Assembly (NCBI GenBank): GCA_021234155.1
Contig: JAJEKV010000786.1
Coordinates: 1 to 64,000, forward strand
Origin: Isoetes taiwanensis
Lineage: Eukaryota; Streptophyta; Lycopodiopsida; Isoetales; Isoetaceae
DNA: 64,000 nt
Direction: 5' to 3'
The first letter of the stretch is position 1, and the number at the start of each line of letters is the position of its first letter. Shown here one piece after another: positions 34,049 to 44,798 of the stretch. The notes under the pieces were generated by a model. It had not been told where the DNA came from. It made no database searches and saw only the letters and a program-made list of their open reading frames with translations. A program made the translations under genes and the position numbers.

Positions 34049-34321
34049 ATGGTATCCCAAATCCCAATTGCTAAGTTAGCATGGGCGTTTGGGAAGGATG
34101 TTTTAACTAAGATTGTAGAAGGGATCAAAGAGAATGCAGTGATCACTAGCATTGCTAGACTTGGGTTAGTTGGAGGTATGTTCTATAGAATTTATTGGAG
34201 GGATCCATTGTTTGTGACTTGGCTCGAGACCATGGACGAATGGTCTGAGCGACAAAAGCTAATGGCCATGTTAATTGATACCGCAAACTATCTCATGATA
34301 ATAACTTTACTCATTTTATGA
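34049..34321 (+). CDS. Intact 90-codon small ORF of unknown function
   Basis: The frame starts at the ATG at 34049 and ends at the TGA at 34319. The protein has an amphipathic, basic start (IPIAKLAWAFGKDVLTKIVE), a middle segment IARLGLVGGMFYRIYWRDP, an acidic/charged stretch (TMDEWSERQK) and a hydrophobic C-terminus (ANYLMIITLLIL) that could be a tail anchor. A second, disrupted copy starts at 31869. Similarity between the copies covers upstream DNA, the ORF and about 50 bp downstream, so the unit was duplicated as a block. I do not recognise the family. It could be a small host gene family or a fragment of a mobile element. Confidence 0.5.
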   Translation: MVSQIPIAKLAWAFGKDVLTKIVEGIKENAVITSIARLGLVGGMFYRIYWRDPLFVTWLETMDEWSERQKLMAMLIDTANYLMIITLLIL

Positions 34322-34510
34322 TAATTTTGTTACATTAATATGTTATACTAATTCACATCTATTTTTACACATTCACCCCAATTTTTGCTCCACAGTTGTT
34401 TTATCTATTATTTTATGCTAAAAACAACACCAAAATGGCTCTAAAAGTCCATGTGGCCAATTTATCTGGATTTGCACAAAGAGGACAGTGGTTTTTTGGC
34501 AAAAAATTCC
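34322..34510. other. Flank of the small ORF up to the copia insertion
   Basis: The first 50 bp (ataattttgttacattaata and on) are shared with the disrupted copy. The rest, up to aaaaaattcc, is interrupted by the copia LTR. Sequence after the far LTR (39889 on) continues this target. Confidence 0.6.
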
Positions 34511-35229
34511 TGTTAGATATCTGGTCATGTAAATCTTATATACAGTTGAAGCTAGTCAGGCAGATTAGATCTATATGCACTGAGAAAGGATTTGAAGCTT
34601 GAGATTTACAATGATGGTGTTAATAGTTGCATCAAATGGTTATAACTATGGTTCAATGGTTCAAATCGTTTAATGGTTCGAATTTTTAAGTCAATGGTTA
34701 GAAGGCCTATTTCAATGACGATGCATGTGGGATATATCAACACCAAAGCTGTTTTTGACGGAGTCGGAGATGTCTGTGGGATAAATCAATCAAAAAGGAT
34801 TCTCAAGTTAGAAGGTTTATCCGGCCGAAACCGACTGAGAATCAATAATAAATACTTGAAACAGAGGCTTAGAAGAGCGGACTGCATACGGCATTGATTT
34901 AATGCTGGGAAGATAGGTTATTTGCCGACGAAGACCATTGCTACAGTGTTTAATTTGATCTCGAAGCTACAGTGTTTTCCGGCATTAATGACTAAGATTT
35001 CATGGTTAAGCTATTTTAAGGTTATACTTGATAAGAACAAGGGATAAGGGACTATATTGTGGCTCCCTTGTGTGAATGAATTTGCTTGACAACTTCATTC
35101 TTGATATCAAGCTTATGCCTAAGTATAAAGTCAACTTATATTGTATTTGGCTTGATCTTGATTGATTTGCAGTCTTTAGCATGAAAATAGTTTGAGAAAA
35201 TAAACATCTAGTAGACTAAGATTACATCA
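34511..35229 (+). repeat. 5' LTR of the young copia element
   Basis: Starts TGTTAGATATCTGG and ends ATTACATCA, followed by g and the primer site. It contains a 74-codon frame (34673-34897) that is also kept in the 3' LTR; this may be chance. Confidence 0.95.
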
Positions 35230-35230
35230 G

Positions 35231-35243
35231 TGGTATCAGAGCC
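35231..35243 (+). promoter_or_regulatory. Primer-binding site, tRNA-iMet type
   Basis: tggtatcagagcc, the standard copia primer site, one base after the LTR. Confidence 0.95.
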
Positions 35244-35261
35244 AAGTTGGCTTAAGTCATA

Positions 35262-36242
35262 ATGTCTACTAGATTTGCAGCCAATTTGTTAAATCAAATT
35301 GAAGTATTTAAGGGGGACACTGGATTTTAGTCTATTAAGTCTGTCCTAGAATTTGAACACTTGTGGCATCTTATAGATGGTGGCCAAGCTGGAGTCACTG
35401 GTTCAGCCAGTTCTGGTAGTACAAGTCCAGGAATCAGCTCAAGTAATCCAGGAGGAGGGAGTGGAGCTCCAGAAGGTTCAGGAGTAGCTTCAGCTCCTAC
35501 TGTTGCTGTAACAGATGACACCAAAGTTATGGAAGCACAGCAGATAATTCTGAGCAAAGTAGGAACTGCTCTTAAGCTGAGGTTAAGAGGGTTGAAGCCA
35601 CATGAAATGTGGCAGTACCTTATAAGTCAGTATGAGGTAAAAAGTTCATCTCAAATAGATTTGTTGGAAAAACAACTAAGAAAGCTAAAATTATTTGAAA
35701 AAGATGATCTAACAGATTTTTTGGAGAAGTCTGATTCAATTGTGGCAGATCTTGAAGGAGCTGGAAATGTTCTAAGTGAGCAATATCAAATATTGGCACT
35801 ATCTAGGGCTGTTTCTCACAATTCTCAGCTTGCAACATTAGTGAGAAATATAGCCACTTCAAAGGAACATGCTTTGAGGATGATTCGAACTGAATTTGAG
35901 CAGTCAAAAGGTATGCAGGAGGATGATCAATCTCCAGAAGTGTTGTTTGCAAGAAAGCAGAAAAGAGGAGGTGGTTCCAGCTTTGCAAAGGAGAGATTGG
36001 GGGCCTGCTATACTTGTAATCAGTATGGATATTTGAAAAGTGAATGTCCAAGTGGAGGTAAGCAATTTAAGTGTTTTAATTGTGATGGTAAAGGTCATAT
36101 ATCTGCAAATTGTCCAAGTCCAAAGGGTATTGGAGGAAGAGGCAGAGGTCGAGGAAGAACACAAATGGATTCTAAAAAAGGAAGAGGACATTTTAAAGAA
36201 AGTGCTAGCCTGAATATTATGGAAGAAACAATTGAAGCCTGA
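35262..36242 (+). pseudogene. gag of the young copia element
   Basis: Begins at the ATG at 35262 (MSTRFAANLLNQIEVFKGD) with one in-frame TAG at 35328. After that it is open to 36240. It shows a Ser/Gly-rich linker, the capsid core (LRLRGLKPHEMWQYLISQYE, LEKQLRKLKLFEKDDLTDFL) and two zinc knuckles near the C-terminus. The first, CYTCNQYGYLKSEC, has Tyr in place of the usual His; the second, CFNCDGKGHISANC, is canonical. A GRGRGRGR basic tail follows. A 29-bp tandem duplication (36209-36237 / 36238-36266) near the end shifts the frame and creates the stop. Confidence 0.9.
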
Positions 36243-36289
36243 ATATTATGGAAGAAACAATTGAAGAAAACTCTGATGACATTGAGGTA

Positions 36290-36714
36290 GCAGGTCCTAT
36301 TGTCAGTCTATCCTAGTTCTTGGGACAAGTTGGCAAAGAGGGCTTTTCACGTAGCATCTGCTTGGATCATCTGGTCCATCTGGAAGAGACGAAATCTCTT
36401 CATCTTCAAGGGACAGCTCTTTTCAGATACGCAAGTGCTTAGCGATGCCCGTAGTCGCATTGTGAAGGCGTACAAGTGTTTTTCCTTAAAGGATGACATC
36501 AAAAGTGTCATTTGGGAGCACTATCTTCAGATTCACACCTACTCATAGCAAACACTTGTGCTCATGGTGATCTGTGTTCTCTGCTTTTCTATGTTATGTA
36601 CGTGGTGGGTAGTGTTGCTCTAGTGGATATCTTCTCCACTGGGTTTTGAGTCCCCCATGTACTCTTTGTATTCTTTTGAGTAATAAAGGTCCACGTTCAT
36701 CCAAAAAAAAAAAG
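36290..36714 (+). mobile_element. 5'-truncated LINE tail with poly-A inserted in the copia element
   Basis: From aggtcctattgtcagtc to a terminal A11. The 5' part is close to 43326-43460 (tctatcctagttcttgggac in both), which is the 3' part of the L1-type LINE at 41-43.6 kb. The frame reads WDKLAKRAFHVASAWIIWSI and WKRRNLFIFKGQLF, the usual C-terminus of plant L1 ORF2. It ends with a 3' UTR and a gagtaataaagg polyadenylation-like signal at about 36677. I found no clear target duplication. Confidence 0.88.
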
Positions 36715-36716
36715 AT

Positions 36717-38420
36717 GTGTTAAATGTTTCTGAGTATTTTGCCAAAAATAATAACAAGTTTCTCATTATAGATTCAAGAGCAGAAAAGTCAGTAGTGCAT
36801 GATATCAAGATTTTAAAAGAATGTAAAGAGGAGAATGGCCAAGTTCAGCTTGGAGATGGTGGAGTGCAGAAAATTAGAGATTCTGGAATATTAGAATTAT
36901 TTGATTTGAATGGAAAAAGTGTGATGCTTAAAGAAGTTTTGTGTGCGCAAACACTTGTGAGGAACTTAATTTCAGTGTGCCAACTTGTGGATCTTGGTTA
37001 TAAGGTTGTTTTTGAGAAGCTTGAATGCAAAATATTTCTCAATAATATTTTGAAATTCATTGGAAGAAGAGTAGGAAATTTGTTTGGTTTTGACAAGGAT
37101 CACACATTATCTATCAATATTGTTGAATGTGTATCAAAAACAACTTGGCACAATAGGTTATGTCACACTCATTCATCAAATATTGATCTGCTCATTAAAA
37201 ACAAGCTTATAACAACAAAAATGGATGAAGGGAAAAGGCTTTGTGCAGGTTGCCAGCGTGGCAATCAATCAAGGCTTGCATTTAAAACAAAAGCCAAGAG
37301 AGCTAAAAGGGTGTTGGATCTAATCCACACAGATCTGTGTGGGCCTATTAATATCACAGGAATAGAAGGGCATAGATATTTTATGACATTCATAGATGAT
37401 TTTCGCAGAAGAACAAGATTTTATCTGTTGAAAACAAAAGATCAAGCCTTTGAAGCTTTAAAACTATTTGTGGCTGGAGTTGAACTAGAGACAGAAAGGA
37501 AAGTTAAATGCATAAGATCAGACAGAGGAGGGGAATACTTGTCCAAATAATTCAAATGGTTTTGTGCTAACCGTGGTATTAAAAGACAGTTGACTTGCAG
37601 GTATTCTCCTCAGGAAAATGGAGTAGCTGAAAGAAAAAATAGGACCTTGCTAAATGTTGTTCGATCAATGCTAAAATACTCAGGCCTGCCAAATTTTTTA
37701 TGGAGTGAAGCCATGAAGACAGCAGTTCATGTTCAAAACATATTGCCATCTGTAAGTACAAAAGGTACAATTCCTGAGATGTTGTGGTCAGGAAAAACTC
37801 CTGTCTATGAACATTTAAAGTCATTTGGTTGTTTGAGTTCTGTTCACATTCCTGAAGAAATTAGAAAAAAACTTGATGACGGAGCATATATTGCATATAT
37901 GGTAGGTTATGATCTGCATTCAAAGGCCTACAGGTTGTATGATCCTACTCATAGAAAAATCTTGATCAGTAGAGATGTAGTGTTCAATGAAAACAAGTTT
38001 TATCGAGCTATTCCAAATGTTAATGATGATAATATATTAAAGACTGATCAAGCTAACTCTGATGTAAAAGAAATAGTTGAGCATGCTGCTCAAACTGAAG
38101 CAAAAATGCAGGATACAAGTAATGCCATTGACAGTGATAGTGAAGATGGAGATGAGGATAAAATTGAGGCACAAGACACACAAAATCTATCAGAGTTTGA
38201 ACCTATAGTAGAACCTGCATTACCTGAAGCTGAGACAGCAGAGCCTGTGCTGACTGAACCTTTAGGAAAGCCAAAGGGAAAAGCCAGAAGAACTGAGGCT
38301 CAGATCTTGGCTGATGAAAGCAAGCTTGAACTAGAAATGCATGGCAGAACTGAAGTAGAAGTAAGAGGCATCATGGCAGCAAAGGTGAAATTCATTCTGT
38401 GTTTGATATTCTTGTGTTAG
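36717..38420 (+). pseudogene. copia protease and integrase
   Basis: The protease remnant shows FLIIDSRAEKSVVHD, with the expected DSGA changed to DSRA, so it is likely inactive. Then QLGDGG, and the GAG-pre-integrase motif WHNRLCHTHSSNIDLL with CAGCQRGNQ (HHCC). The integrase core has LIHTDLCGPI (Asp codon 37332), YFMTFIDDF and CIRSDRGGEY. A TAA at 37548 follows, and then SPQENGVAERKNRT (Glu codon about 37615) in a frame reopened at 37590. The tail includes SFGCLSSVHIPEE and ISRDVVFNE, then an acidic linker (DSDSEDGDED). All three integrase carboxylates are present, but the stop separates them. Confidence 0.9.
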
Positions 38421-38890
38421 AAACTGATAAGTTGCCAAATAATTTTGAAGAAGCTATAAAAAGTAAGGATTCTGCAAACTGGAGCAAAGCTATGGAGGAT
38501 GAGATGCAATCCTTCAAGAGAACAGAAACCTATACTGTGGTTGATAAACCACCAGGTAAAAATGTTGTTGGCAATAAATGGATTTTTAGGATAAAGCCAG
38601 GCATTGATGGATTAACAAAGAAATTCAAGGCAAGGCTTGTTGCACAAGGATTTACTCAGAAGAAAGGTTTAGATTTTGATGAAACATTATCTCCACTAGT
38701 CAAAATTAATAGTTTGAGAATGTTGCTAGCCATTGCCAACTCATGTGACATGGAAATTCATCATATGGATGTAAGCACTGCATTTCTTAATGAAAAGTTG
38801 GAAGAAGAGATCTATTTGAAGCCTGCACCAGGATTTGAGGAAGAAGAAGGAAATGTTTGAAAATTAAACAGGGCAGTTTATGGGCTGAGA
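38399..38890 (+). pseudogene. copia reverse transcriptase, N-terminal third
   Basis: Reads NWSKAMEDEMQSFKRTETY, VVGNKWIFRIKPG, KFKARLVAQGFTQKKGLDF, LSPLVKINSLRMLLAIA, MEIHHMDVSTAFLNEKLEEE and YLKPAPGFEEEE, then a stop at 38858 and NRAVYGLRQ. It then jumps directly to RNase H; the YVDD palm and thumb are deleted. The DVSTAFLNE block (first catalytic Asp) is intact. Confidence 0.9.
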
Positions 38891-39140
38891 CAAGATCTAC
38901 AGGTATTTTTTGTGATAGCATAAGCTGCATAGCCGTGTCAAAAAATCATGTTTTACATGAAAGATGTAAGCATATAGAGATGGAACTTCACTTTATTCGA
39001 GATATGGTTGAAAAGAATCTGATACACCTTACTTATGTTAGTACAGTTGATCAAATGGCAGATCTCTTAACAAAAGCTTTGTCACTTAGAAGGTTTCAGA
39101 CTTTAAGAGATGCTGTACAATATAATGGTAAGGAAGATTA
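38891..39140 (+). pseudogene. copia RNase H C-terminal end
   Basis: STGIFCDSISCIAVSKN, then HERCKHIEMELHFIRDMVEK and ADLLTKALS: the standard end of copia RNase H, joined to the RT by the internal deletion. Confidence 0.88.
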
Positions 39141-39143
39141 CAT

Positions 39144-39153
39144 GAAGGGGGAA
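39144..39153 (+). promoter_or_regulatory. Polypurine tract
   Basis: gaagggggaa immediately before the 3' LTR; plus-strand priming site. Confidence 0.85.
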
Positions 39154-39883
39154 TGTTAGATATCTGGTCATGTAAATCTTATATACAGTTGAAGCTAGTC
39201 AGGCAGATTAGATCTATATGCACTGAGAAAGGATTTGAAGCTTGAGATTTACAATGATGGTGTTAATAGTTGCATCAAATGGTTATAACTATGGTTCAAT
39301 GGTTCAAATCGTTTAATGGTTCGAATTTTTAAGTCAATGGTTAAAAGGCCTATTTCAATGACGATGCCTGTGGGATATATCAACACCAAAGCTGTTTTTG
39401 ACGGAGATGTCTGTGGGATAAATCAATCGAAAAGGATTCTCAAGTTAGAAGGTTTATCCGGCCGAAACCGACTGAGAATCAATAATAAATACTTGAAACA
39501 AAGGCTTAGAAGAGCGGACTGCATACGGCATTGATTTAATGCTGGGAAGATAGGTTATTTGCCGACGAAGACCATTGCTACAGTGTTTAATTTGATCTCG
39601 AAGCTACAGTGTTTTCCGGCATTAATGACTAAGATTTTGTTTCATGGTTAAGCTATTTTAAGGTTATACTTGATAAGAACAAGGGATAAGAGACCATATT
39701 GTGGCTCCCTTGTGTGAATGAATTTGCTTGACCACTTCATTCTTGATATCAAGCTTATGCCTAAGTATAAAGTCAACTTATATTGTATTTGGCTTGATCT
39801 TGATTGATTTGCAGCCTTTAGCATTTTATAAAGTTGAAAAATAGTTTGAGAAAATAAACATCTAGTAGACTAAGATTACATCA
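39154..39883 (+). repeat. 3' LTR of the young copia element
   Basis: Starts TGTTAGATATCTGG and ends ATTACATCA. Relative to the 5' LTR it has a 13-bp longer stretch near 39820, 5 extra bases near 39636 and lacks 6 bp near 39405. Confidence 0.95.
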
Positions 39884-39888
39884 ATCCC

Positions 39889-40244
39889 ACCGTGGTTTTT
39901 CTGGCACCTTTTTGTTTTTTTAGTCAACGTGTCCTTTTCACTATTGTTTTTAGCAAACTTTTGTCAACGTGTGGTTTTTTCTTGACTGTTGTTTTTTGGA
40001 GGAGCCACGGGTTGTTTGTCTTATAAATAACACATGTAGGTTTGAATATTAGTACATGTGAAAAAACTAAAAAAGACAATTCCTTTTCCATTTTCTATGT
40101 GTGTTTTTCTTTTTTTCTCTCCTTGTAGTTTTTAGAAGTTGATATTGTTTTTCCAAAAAAAGATATGTAATTTTTGAGAAGCCAGATGTATTGTTTAAAA
40201 AATAATTGTTGTTTTCAAATGTTATTTTCCTAATACAGTATATA
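39889..40244. other. No gene; T-rich flank
   Basis: GT- and T-rich DNA (gtcaacgtgtccttttc, gtcaacgtgtggttttttc) between the copia element and the long direct repeat. Nothing coding. Confidence 0.5.
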
Positions 40245-41016
40245 GTTATTAGAAAATAGACACCATTTGTTTTTTAAATAGCCGTTGTTTTAAGTGTTGT
40301 TTTTGCTGAGGCAAAAAAAAAAAAAAAAAAAAGAAAAAAAAACCAACATGTGGCCTCTTCTTTCACATTTACAAAACAACTAGTTTTAATGATAACAACA
40401 AAAGCCTTATTTGTTATTATTTATTGCTCTTATTGATCCAATATTGCTCTTAATTATTTTACAAAAGCCTTTTGGGAATTCAGCCCAAACAAGTCCATTA
40501 AGGCATAATATTATTAGAATCCAAACCCTAACATTAAATTAAAACAGGTCCAAAACATTAAATTATTGGTTAAGGTTAAAATAGAATGGTTAAGGTTCAA
40601 AACATTTAACTAATGTGATTTCACTGCTTTAAAAATAATGTGATTTCAATGCTTTAAGGTTAAAAACATTGTAGCCAGGTGCAGACCTGGTTACTGTAGC
40701 ACAATTGACTGTGCTAACTGGATGTCTTCAATCAACTGGGCTAATTGGATTTCTTCAATGCTAGATTAAATACTAAGGTAAACATGTGCAACCATAAAAT
40801 ATAAAATGAAGTAAAAATTGCTTCTTGTTAGACAATGAATTGCATCAGCTACAAAAGGGAAGAAAAATGAATTACAGAAGCCCTCGTAATAAATCCTGAG
40901 CTGTCACGCAAAATAGATGCCATTCACCTGCAACAGAATAGCCATTAGTCTAAGATTTGAGTTATAAATCATGCAAAAGGAAAGGACTTACTGAGATAAT
41001 CTGGAATGAGCACTCC
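40245..41016. repeat. Long direct repeat A, left part
   Basis: Matches 46308-47056 (repeat B) closely from gttattagaaaatagacacc to gagcactcc, with an A-run of differing length (40314 on against 46364 on). Repeat A is split by the LINE at 41017-43611. No gene content. Confidence 0.9.
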
Positions 41017-43611
41017 CTTGCGAAACCTGCAACACTAATTTTTAGAGTGTTAGATTTATACATAGATCCGACAAGAAACGATCTTGAAAAACAGCTTAGG
41101 AGGCTTTCATGCATGAGAGATTAGCCAGAATGATTTAGCTGAGGCCACATTTTCTCTCAAGAGGGGCAAGTGTCCGAGTCTTGATGGTATTCCAGTGGAG
41201 TTTTTCCAGGAGTATTGGGATTGGCTTGGTGCAGATGTGTATGATGCTTTCAGGGATTTTAAAAGACAGAGGCACCTGGACAAAATCCTCAACTCTGGTT
41301 GCATCTCCCTTATTCCAAAATGTAAGGACCCCTCTTCCATTTCAGATTGGCGCCCCATTACTTTGTTGTCCTCAGTGTACAAGATCTTTGCTAAAGCTTT
41401 TGCTCAGAAGCTTTGTGGCGTGCTTACCGAGTCCATCTCCTCCACGCAATCGGGTTTCTTGCCTCACGGGTGTATCTTGAATAATGTGGCAAACATATGA
41501 GGGTCTCTATTGGGCTAGAATGCATGGTTACCCCATTGTATACTTGAAGTTGGATTTTGCAAAAAAAGCATATGGGACGTCAGCGTTTATTTGTGTTGAT
41601 TGGGCTAGAATGTTTACTTGAAGTTCGAGGCGGCCATCCTTCTTTACGCCTTGGTTTTGGTGCCCCCAATTGCAAAGCGAGATGTTATAAAACTTCATTA
41701 TTCTTTTCGTTCTTGAGCTTATTTTTCAAGGAGAACCATCAACATTTTTTCGGTGGGACGTGGCATTCGCCAAAGGTCGTCCTTTGGCACCGTTTGGCGG
41801 AGATTCTTTCTCGGTATCTCTCTTGCGGTGCGGGAAGGCCCCGCATGGTCTTCCCATGAATAATGGTTCCAAGAGATCTGCATAATCGCATGCGATGACA
41901 CTTTCTTGTTCTTAATGGCTGATGAAACAAATTTGCGTAATGCCACCTTGTTGGACGGTTTCTCTTTGGCTTCGCGGGTATCTTTGTGGGGTGGCAAAAA
42001 AGTGCAATCGCCCGTGGGCCCTAGACTCTCCAAAGGATGCCTTCGTGGTTGCATTTCCATGGAAGGTTCTTCCTCATGGGAAGGCAACTAAGCTTCTAGG
42101 CATTCCAGTTGGTATACACCTCTCATCTAGAGATGCATGGGATGTCATTATTAAGGGGTTGGAAAGGCATTTGTTCGGGTGGTCCACGGCTAAGTTATCC
42201 ATGGCTGGTCGCGGTAAGCGTGGCAAAGTGGGCCTGAAAGTGGTACACATGTCTACATGGCATCCATCTTGGCCGGGTTTGTGATCAAATATGTAGCTCA
42301 TTGTTCAGATGGTCGGGAACTTCATCCGGGGTGGAATGGGGAAGAAGGAGGCGATGTTAAAGTTAGTTGGATTTAAGTGCATTATGCCTAAATTTTGTGG
42401 GGGCTGGGGATGATTCACTTTCTTCTCCATAGCAAGGTGCTGATCTCTAAGTTCATGTGGCGGATTCTCAATAATGCCGATAATTATCAGTGTCCGCGTC
42501 TCATTCACATACAGTCTTCTGAGAGGTGCATTTCCTTTGGCTCTCCATCCATTAAGCCTCTCCTCCCATGGGCATTATTCTATCCACTTTCTCCATATCC
42601 TAATGCATCTCCTTTCCTCAAGGGGTTGCTAGTTGCTTGGGAGGCGGTGCGCACTTTGTTTGAGCCCATCCAATGGCCCACACAGATCCCTGACCGGTTG
42701 TTGGTGGATCCCTTTGGGTGATGGTCATGCATTGTGTCCCCCGGTCTCTCACCGTCCATCCATTGACTAACGCGTCGGTGGCGCATGGAGGGTGTGCTCA
42801 CCCGGATCTGCATGGTAAAATGAGACAAGATTGTTGACATGGAATGAGTTCAAATTGAAGTTTCCTTCTCCTTGTTGGGACCGAGCATTTGGGGAAAAGT
42901 AGGGCTACACTTCCTCCACACCCACAAGATGTGGCTCCCCGCCTTTGGGTGGTTTATGGCGATGTTAAGGAGGAGCATCCGTGCACTCGATGTATGTGGT
43001 CCCTGCTTCATCATGAGGTGTTGCCTCCATCGCCAAAAGTGGCCTTTAGTTATCCGCAGCCTCATCATAAAGTAGTCCGGCGATGGGTATGGGATAAATT
43101 CGCTTCATCCTAAGCTATCCATTTTATGGTGGCGGATCACTCATAGATGCGTCTTGTGGTAAACACCGTTGTTCATCGATTTCGTTCGTAAGTCTCTCGT
43201 GATTCGCCCTCTTTGCACGTAGAGGGATGAGACAATTGAGCACCGCTTTTTCTTGTGTCACCATGTTCGACCACGCTTGGCGGTGGGTTCCGAAGTCTTT
43301 TCCATTGTGACTTGAATAGTCAACGCCAAGGTCCCTATTGTCGGTCTATCCTAGTTCTTGGGACAAGTTGGCAAAGAGGGCTTTAAGAGCCTTAGCATCT
43401 ACTTGGATCATCCGGGTCCATCCGGAAGAGACGACATCTCCTCATCTTCAAGGGGACTCTTTTCACGCACCCTAAATGGAAGAAAGAAAACCTCGCAATT
43501 TGATTCTCACCGCACCCTAAACCCGTCTTGAAACCTATAAGTCCGGAAACCAAAATAGGGCTAAAAATGATTCCACCGATTTCCCATGGGGAATAAGTTA
43601 ATAAGTCTACT
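41017..43611 (+). mobile_element. L1-type plant LINE fragment (RT to zf-RVT) inserted in repeat A
   Basis: The insertion is shown by repeat B, where the two halves are contiguous. The outside words gcactcc and ctactct suggest a short ACTC duplication. RT: ATFSLKRGKCPSLDGIPVEF, LGADVYDAF, LNSGCISLIPKCKDP, SDWRPITLLSSVYKIFAKAFAQKL, STQSGFLPHGCILNN (41151-41500). Later, in shifted frames, LLGIPVGIHLSSRDAWDVI and STAKLSMAGR (about 42090-42225), and a zf-RVT-like ETIEHRFFLC (about 43230-43260). Many stops; the FADD block region is scrambled or lost. It ends without a poly-A tail. Confidence 0.85.
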
Positions 43612-44474
43612 CTTTATAGTTCGATCGTATTAAAAGGAGTAATTGAGTTTGCAGAAATCACAGGAGCAATGGAGTTTATAGAAATTGCCACCTATTCGAG
43701 TTTGCATTGTTTAACCAAGTATCCTGGCTGGACATCGCAATAGCTATTTGATTAGAATTCATTAAATAGGACAGAACAAAGCTTAGAAAATAAACCTCTA
43801 AGAAAGCTGCCGGATTTGCCATCACCATAGCCAAGGGAGCTTCGCCACGGAAAAACTTGACCGCCATGATAGAAGGCGGTGTGAAGGCAAAGTAGCCGCC
43901 ATGGATGTGTGCTTCTGTCGGATCCGCCATGGCTGTGCACGCAAATGCCCCTAAGCATGGGAAACCGGCCTAATAATTCGACCAATGGGATGAAACTAGG
44001 AGGATCTCCATCTTAACCGTCCATCTTTTTCGAAATTTGGACCATCCATTCCTTTAGTCCAACCAATAGGATAACACTACAAAGATTGTAATCTCGGCCA
44101 TCCACCTCTGTCGAAATCTAGGCCGTCCATCTGGGCTAGTTTTTTTACTACATAGTTTAATTCTCATTTTCATTTCAACACCTGACACCATTATTTTTGG
44201 CGAGGATATTTTTTCCTATGGGGATATTTTTTCCTATGGGTCCTGCTATATTCAAGCCATATTGCCATGGCCAAATTGGCCAGGACGTGCGCTGTGCGCA
44301 CGCCCTTGCTATATTGGTCATGGCCATATGGCCCTCACATTTTCCATATTAAATTGAAACACTACGATTTAGCCCAGCATTTTAGCTTTTCTTTATTACA
44401 CAAACAATTATGCAAGATTTAAAAGAGGCCATAGCTATAAAAGGACCAAGATACGAAGCGGCCATTGCCATAGC
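43612..44474. repeat. Long direct repeat A, right part
   Basis: Matches 47058-47940. It contains a minus-strand 84-codon frame (43676-43930) also kept in B with small changes. A quasi-palindromic patch around ggccaaattggcc and gtcatggccatatggcc (44258-44335) is present in both copies. I see no known protein. Confidence 0.88.
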
Positions 44475-44798
44475 TACGTCAACCCAGTTTGGAGCCCTAG
44501 GACAATGAAAAATGCCAAAGCCTACCTGAAGCTTCGAAATGGGGGAACTAGGAAAACCCGAAAGCAAGCCCAAATAGCATTCTTTGAGCACCATAGATCT
44601 TTTGAACCTCCTGAAAAGATAGAAGTTTGCGTGCATGGATCACGTGTGTACTCTCTTGCGAATGAATAAAAATAAATAAATATATGTTTTACTTGTGTTA
44701 ACAATTCTTGGCTTAGCACTTAACCGAATGTTAAGGATTGGAACTTGGATTGTCTTTGTTAGAACTCTAACAAACTTGTTAAGTGGATTATAGATTAA
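44475..44798. other. No gene; leader of the gypsy gag
   Basis: No primer-binding site that I can recognise between the end of repeat A and the gag start. Confidence 0.5.

Larger units (their letters stand above)
34511..39883 (+). mobile_element. Young Ty1/copia retrotransposon with an internal deletion
   Basis: LTRs of 719 and 730 bp flank gag, protease, integrase, an RT N-terminal part and the end of RNase H. The 5 bp outside are attcc (34506-34510) and atccc (39884-39888), a target duplication with one difference. By eye the LTRs differ by about eight substitutions and three indels (6, 5 and 13 bp), so the insertion is recent compared with the other elements here. About 1 kb of RT/RNase H including YVDD is missing, integrase has a stop, and a LINE tail has been inserted. 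It cannot be autonomous. Confidence 0.95.

Noticed and set aside
43676-43985. 84-codon minus-strand frame kept in repeats A and B
   Set aside because: Repeats A and B are nearly identical, so preservation is not evidence for coding; no family seen.
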